Shown here in pieces: positions 56,127 to 64,000 of a stretch of DNA of 64,000 bases. Origin of the DNA: Ashinkailepas kermadecensis. Lineage: Eukaryota; Arthropoda; Thecostraca; Neolepadidae. Where the stretch lies: positions 147,747 to 211,746 of the forward strand of contig JAOTOM010004019.1 of the NCBI GenBank assembly GCA_034440615.1. The letters run 5' to 3'. Position numbers and translations under genes: made by a program. How positions within the stretch are numbered: the stretch's first letter is position 1; every line of letters begins with the position of its first letter. The notes under the pieces were generated by a model. The model had not been told where the DNA came from, did no database searches, and saw nothing but the letters and a program-made list of their open reading frames with translations.

Positions 56127-56820
56127 TCAATCGGCCTTCGAAATTTTCCAGCGAGGGATAAAACTGAGTGTCGTATCTGCCGCAGTTGAAAATGTGGGTG
56201 TTAATTTAATGGGGTAATGATCGCTGTCATGAATATCAGTGTCTATGGTCCAATCATAATCATTGGCCAGAGTCGGAGAGCATATTGATAAATCAATAGC
56301 TGTTTCTGTATTATGTCCAAGGTGAAAAAAGGTTGGTTCTCCGGTGTTCAGTAATACTAAATTATGTCGGTCTAAAATTTGTTCAATGATGCAGCCACGA
56401 GTGTCTGTAAGTGTGCGTGTTCTATCCCACGCTGGGCTATGGGCATTAAAATCGCCAAGTAATATGAAAGGATTCTTGAATTGTGTTATGAGGTTGTCTA
56501 ATTGTATCAAAATGTTTGTGTTATCTGTTTGTGGTGGAATATAAATGGAACATACATCCACATTCCTGCCATGTAAACGTAAAGTACAAGCTACGGCTTG
56601 TAAAGGTGAATTCAGTGTAATTTGTGTGTGTGTAAAATAATTGTTGATGTACAGTGCTGTACCGCCACTGCGATGTGGTGGAAAGATTGAAGTTATATGT
56701 ATCTGTAGGCAAAAACCATGTTTCCTGAAGTGCTATGATAATAGGTGCGAAAATATTGAAAAAATGCTTTCATTTCGGCCCATTTTTATATCAAGCTACG
56801 ACAATTCCATTGCAAAAAAG
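56127..56820 (-). pseudogene. LINE AP endonuclease, frameshifted
   Basis: N-terminal LQWNCRSL at about 56817-56793, then IIIALQETWFLPTDTYNFNL (about 56745-56686; the ETW glutamate is catalytic). The frame at 56561-56127 contains FILLGDFNAHSPAWD (about 56470-56425) and SDHYPIKLT, the remaining catalytic blocks. At least two frameshifts separate the parts. It would nick target DNA to prime reverse transcription. Confidence 0.75.
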
Positions 56821-57112
56821 TAGACGTCGGGAAGAGTTAATATTTGTCAGCACCTTTCGGTGCATGTCGGAGCCAAGAGTGCAGTTCAGGTGGGTACGTG
56901 TGTTGAGTGCGGCCGGCGGTGGTTGGCTCGCTCGAGCCGTCCGGCCGACCGGTGACCTTGGCAGGATTACGCCGGCCGGTCACCGCCGCAGGGGACGCCC
57001 GCCGGCCGGGAATCGGTCGGGTCACGTGGGCGCCAGCCGGCGCTGGGCCGGACCGCCGACCCGCTGACGGGAACGAGAATCCGCTTCCGCAGCGGAGTGA
57101 CTGCGGGGCCTG

Positions 57113-58249
57113 TCACTCCTCCCTGGAGTGGTCCGTTTGCTTGGAGCCGGAGTGGTCTGAGTGTTGGGAGCCAGGGTGATTTGTGTCGGAGTGGTCTGAA
57201 TGTTGGGAGCCAGGGTGGTTTGTGTCGGTGTGGTCAGTGGAGTAAGTTTTTTTAGTGGAGCTAAACCGGGAATCATGTCTGTTTGCATCGAGACAGAAGT
57301 AGTGTTGACGCGACGTGTGGGGGCAGCAACGGTGCCACCTGAGCATACGTTTTCGTTTACGGGGAGGTGGCTTCGACAGACCGTCGGACCTGTGGTATGA
57401 CACGCCGGTCGTGGCCTTCACAGCGCAGACCTCCTTCTCCTTGCGCCATACTGGACATAGGGGTGATGTGGTCATGTGGTCGGGTGTGTTGCAGTTGAGA
57501 CAGTGGACAGGTTTGGAGCAGGTGGAATCAGGATGGGGTGATTCACCACACTTTGGGCAGCGTGCTGTTTGGCGACAAGTCTTGCTGCCATGCCCAAAGT
57601 GCTGACAATTGAAACAGCGGAGAGGATTGGGAATACAGACACGGACTTGGAATCGGATGTAGCCGGCGAGGAGGGTCTTGGGAAGAGTTGTAGAGTTGAA
57701 GGTAAAGACTAGGAGACTCGTGTCACGTTTCTGGCCATCTTTGAAGGATGTGATGCGGCGGACGTGGGTCACCCCCTCCGGCCTGAACTCCGCTTGAATA
57801 TCTTCCTCAGACATGAAGCGGAGCTCCGGCGCGAAGACGGTGCCCTTGGTGGAATTGCTGTTGGAGTGGAGTGAAATGGTCGCGGATTTACCACAAAATG
57901 TGGTGGTACGGAGAAGGGTTTTGGTCTGGGCTCGGGTTTGGGTTTTGATGACGATGGTTCCGTTGGCTGGGGCTTCAATGTCAGGATTGGCTAAGGAACA
58001 AATGGCGAGGAGCTGCTTGGTTGGCCAGAAAACGTTGACACGACGAAAGGAGACGGACTCCTCGACAGGCTTTACTACGATGTATGATCCAGCACTGTCG
58101 AGGTAGGGTTCAATGGGTTCAGGTTGGGATGAAGAGGTCTGGTTCGAGCGTGGGTCAGCGGCGTGGAGAGTGATGGTCTGGTCTGGATTACGAGGCGAGG
58201 TCGTGGTCTTGGGACGAGCAGGGGTCGGCGAGGCGCAAAGGGCTTCCAT
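57113..58249 (-). CDS. LINE ORF1 protein (zinc-knuckle, RNA-binding), intact frame
   Basis: A 378-residue uninterrupted frame, MEALCASPTPARP onward. An RRM-like region (about residues 75-190) is followed by three CCHC-type knuckles (CFNCQHFGHGSKTC, CPKCGESPHPDSTC and CLNCNTPDHMTTSPLC, about residues 215-270), then a basic segment PPPRKRKRM and a tail of Asp/Thr/His/Ser repeats such as HSDHTDTNHPGS. The tail repeats come from a short tandem repeat at about 57145-57240. The homologous ORF1 at 17617-19400 is broken. This is mobile-element, not host, coding sequence. Confidence 0.75.
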   Translation of the reverse strand: MEALCASPTPARPKTTTSPRNPDQTITLHAADPRSNQTSSSQPEPIEPYLDSAGSYIVVKPVEESVSFRRVNVFWPTKQLLAICSLANPDIEAPANGTIVIKTQTRAQTKTLLRTTTFCGKSATISLHSNSNSTKGTVFAPELRFMSEEDIQAEFRPEGVTHVRRITSFKDGQKRDTSLLVFTFNSTTLPKTLLAGYIRFQVRVCIPNPLRCFNCQHFGHGSKTCRQTARCPKCGESPHPDSTCSKPVHCLNCNTPDHMTTSPLCPVWRKEKEVCAVKATTGVSYHRSDGLSKPPPRKRKRMLRWHRCCPHTSRQHYFCLDANRHDSRFSSTKKTYSTDHTDTNHPGSQHSDHSDTNHPGSQHSDHSGSKQTDHSREE

Positions 58250-58286
58250 GGCGTCATCGAGGGGAATAGTTCGGCGGGGTCATTCG

Positions 58287-58484
58287 ATTTTTGTACGTTA
58301 TGATCCTTGTACGTAAATGAACCTTGTACGTTATGATATGGCCTCTGGATAAGGCGCGTTCATAACGTACAAAATTCGATAACAACGTACAAAACAACGA
58401 TCACGACGTACAAAACTGGCTTCAGAGGGAGCGTTCATAACGTACAAAGTTCATTTACGTACAAGGATCATAACGTACAAAAAT
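58287..58484. mobile_element. Palindromic MITE with 50-bp inverted repeats
   Basis: The left arm (58287-58336) and right arm (58435-58484) are inverted repeats identical at 49 of 50 bases. Each arm contains TTGTACGTTATGA-type units. The 98-bp centre has further CATAACGTACAAAA and AACGTACAAAAC copies. ACGTAC/GTACGT cores therefore recur about ten times in 198 bp. No clear target duplication was found. It abuts the 5' end of the - strand LINE. Confidence 0.8.
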
Positions 58485-58489
58485 AGTTC

Positions 58490-59410
58490 GTCAGTTGTCC
58501 GCTAGAGTGCCAGCGAAACCCTAGCGGCGAAATCTTGCGGCTGTATCTCCGCTTTCTGTCAACAGTTGGCAGGAGTGTGCGGTTATTGGCGCATGGTACC
58601 TGGTAAATGTGCTGCCAAATGTGGTCTGGTGGTTTCTTCAGATTTTTTCAATTTCTCCAGGGGACGAGCACATTTCCTCAGAGGGTCGCCTTCGGTGGAA
58701 AAATCCATTGAGCATGCAGCATGCAGGTGCTGCATTCGATAATACTGAGGGGACGCCTTTTCGCCTTTTCGCTTCTTCATCCGAAAAGAGCGCCTTTGGC
58801 TGACAAATTCGTTCCAAGGGGAGGGCCTTTCCCGGTCGGAGCGACACCACCTTTCCCTGGGGAGGGGGTGGGGGTAGCCTCACCCAGATGGAGATGTGGT
58901 CTCCTCGAGGATTCTCAAGTGGATCCTTGACCCTTGCCCAACGAGTGTTTCAACCGATTGGACGGGGAGTGGGGCAAGCCGATATTTAGGCCAATTCTTT
59001 GATGTTCATTGTCCACTGCCGTCGGGGATAAAAATGTGCTGCATGGAAGGTGCAGCACCTTGCATTTTCTTCGTTGTTTGAACATCCGCAGCCCCTGCAG
59101 TGGTGGAAGCAGTCGGGATTCAGTCGACATTGGGAAGCACCCCGTTAATAAAAAGTACACCAGCTTTAGACCGCTTAGCACCGTTAAGACAATATTTTCC
59201 TCGTAAAATATTTAGTTTTACCGCAAATTGGAAATGAAGGTTAATTTTCCTGCAACTAGATCATCTTGAGAGCATGGCCCCCAGTGGCTATTCCCCAGAT
59301 CGGCCACCGCTCCCTCTTCACCACCACCACCGGCATCACCTCATGTCATCAGAGTTGTTATCTGTCTGCCACCTATTCATAGATTTCTCTGAAACTATAA
59401 ATTCTAGATG
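58490..59410. other. Intergenic DNA, no gene seen
   Basis: Frames here are short and overlap both strands. There is no recognisable domain. GC-rich GGGGAGGGGGTGGGGG stretches occur at about 58859. Confidence 0.45.
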
Positions 59411-59412
59411 AA

Positions 59413-60090
59413 ACTGGCGTTACGTGTCGTTAGCGGGCCTGACGTGTCGGCTGCAGCGGGCCTGACGTGTCGACGGTGGACCTGACGTGTCAGTGGCGGA
59501 CCTGACGTGTCGGTGGCGGCGGGCCTGACGTGTCAGCGGCGGCGGACCTGACGTGTTGGTGGAGGACCTTACGTGTCGGCTGCAGCGGGCCTGACGTGTC
59601 GACGGTGGAACTGACGTGTCAGTGGCGGACCTGACGTGTCGGCGGCGGACCTGACGTGTCGGCAGCGGCGGGCATGACGTGTCGGCGGCGGCGGGCCTGA
59701 CGTGTCGGCGGCGGCGGACCTGACGTGTTGGTGGAGGACCTTACGTGTCGACGGCGGACCTGACGTGTCGGCGGCAGCGGGCCTGACGTGTCGGCGGCGG
59801 ACCTGACGTGTCGGCGGCGGACCTGACGTGTCGGCGGCGGCGGGCCTGACGTGTCGACAGCAGGCCTGACGTGTCAACGGCGGACCTGACGTGTCGGCAG
59901 CGGCGGGCCTGACGTGTCGACAGCAGGCCTGACGTGTCAACGGCGGACCTGACGTGTCGGCGGCGGCCTGACGTGTCGGCGGGGAACCTGACGTGTCGGC
60001 TGCAGCGGGCCTGACGTGTCGACGGTGGACCTGACGTGTCAGTGGCGGACCTGACGTGTCGGCGGCGGCCTGACGTGTCGGTGGCGGCGG
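59413..60090. repeat. Minisatellite of TGACGTGTC units
   Basis: About thirty units of 19-31 bp, each with CCTGACGTGTC followed by a variable GGCGGCGG/GACGGTGG/AGTGGCGG spacer. Higher-order order is visible: the block with GGCTGCAGCGGGCCTGACG and GACGGTGGACCTGACG recurs at about 59449, 59577 and 59998. On the - strand it reads as Asp-Thr-Ser-Gly-Pro and Arg-His-Val-Arg type repeats over 120-140 codons, which I treat as incidental. Confidence 0.9.
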
Positions 60091-60467
60091 CTACGCCAGC
60101 AGGTCCGTCCTGAATGTTCTTTGATAGGATTACCAGTCTGTGGCTTCCTGATCCACAGACTGTGTACACAGATCCTCCACCCGGGCATCACCGGCGTTTG
60201 CCAGCCAATGTCCTGACCAACAACGTATTTACTTCTTGAATGTGACTCGTCCTATTCTAGATTAACTGAGACCAGTTAAGCGACTTAAAGCGCGGAATGC
60301 GACAACGCCACCCCTCACCGACGCCGCAAAACACTTCATGGCTCGAATCGAAAAAAATCGACGCGCCTGGTCCGCGATCAGCCGACATACGGGTGGAGGT
60401 TGGCCGACGCTGGCGGGAGGCGGTCCGAGCTCGATGTGGCGAAGTGTACAGCTCATAATTGAGTAAA

Positions 60468-64000
<3,533 letters not shown>

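Larger units (their letters stand above)
52970..58260 (-). mobile_element. Nearly full-length I-clade-like LINE
   Basis: In order on the - strand: ORF1 with three zinc knuckles (58249-57113), AP endonuclease (about 56820-56127), a linker with VPWWSIE (about 55975), RT (about 55647-54601), connection (54727-54050), RNase H (54048-53600) and a C-terminal cysteine/histidine cluster, then a 3' UTR. All expected domains are present, about 5.3 kb in total. At least five frameshifts or stops separate them, so it is not active. The domain set is that of I-group LINEs; the 3' border is approximate. Confidence 0.8.

Noticed and set aside
59569..60169. 120-140 codon - strand frames of DTSGPP/RHVR repeats
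   Set aside because: Unit lengths in the minisatellite that are not multiples of three split any frame; no signal peptide or other domain.

Overview
The window is a repeat-rich piece of animal nuclear DNA, most likely from an arthropod and plausibly a crustacean. The evidence is GT-AG introns, a GAPDH whose residues resemble arthropod and crustacean enzymes as I remember them (no alignment was run), and a dense load of LINE, LTR, Penelope-like and hAT-type elements. There is no bacterial or viral gene organisation. Most long open frames in the window are translations of simple repeats or minisatellites and are not genes.

Host genes, left to right. (1) The last two exons of an AMP-activated protein kinase gamma subunit, with its final CBS repeat (2055-2175, 2641-2819, + strand) and an AATAAA at 3335. 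The rest of that gene lies left of the window. (2) A 273-residue secreted or membrane-anchored protein with two immunoglobulin domains, in one uninterrupted frame on the - strand (29380-30201). (3) Four coding exons of glyceraldehyde-3-phosphate dehydrogenase on the + strand (36190-42374). They encode residues 1-310 in continuous phase with the catalytic Cys149 and His176. The short last exon was not found in the remaining 21.6 kb.

Mobile DNA fills most of the rest. The main family is a non-autonomous hAT-like transposon with CAGGGCCTCC-type ends, CACTAGGTGGGAT sub-terminal repeats and an interior of degenerate, roughly 20-30 bp GC-rich modules. It occurs at 4717-8076, at 44181-47660 in opposite orientation, and at 16129-26877. 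The third copy is swollen to 10.7 kb and flanked by a perfect 8-bp target duplication. An interior-only relic lies at about 3490-4610. The first copy sits inside a CR1-like LINE 3' end, and the third contains an I-clade-like LINE (17243-21235). Two further hAT-type MITE groups carry 8-bp duplications (12841-13374 and 27932-28389; 9222-9576, 26492-26680 and 52518-52707). There is also a nearly complete but frameshifted I-clade-like LINE on the - strand (about 58260-52970), a truncated LTR retrotransposon (about 48737-50806), a CR1-like LINE (34905-33040), a Penelope-type GIY-YIG fragment (60468-60826), two tRNA-derived SINEs and a palindromic MITE with 50-bp arms (58287-58484).

Tandem repeats include a 108-bp higher-order array at the left edge, a 75-bp triplet (31437-31660), an array of about thirty TGACGTGTC-containing units (59413-60090), three TA microsatellites, a 684-bp AG microsatellite, and a homopolymer tract (23736-24470) that looks like a sequencing or assembly problem. 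All family calls come from reading motifs by eye; no search was run.
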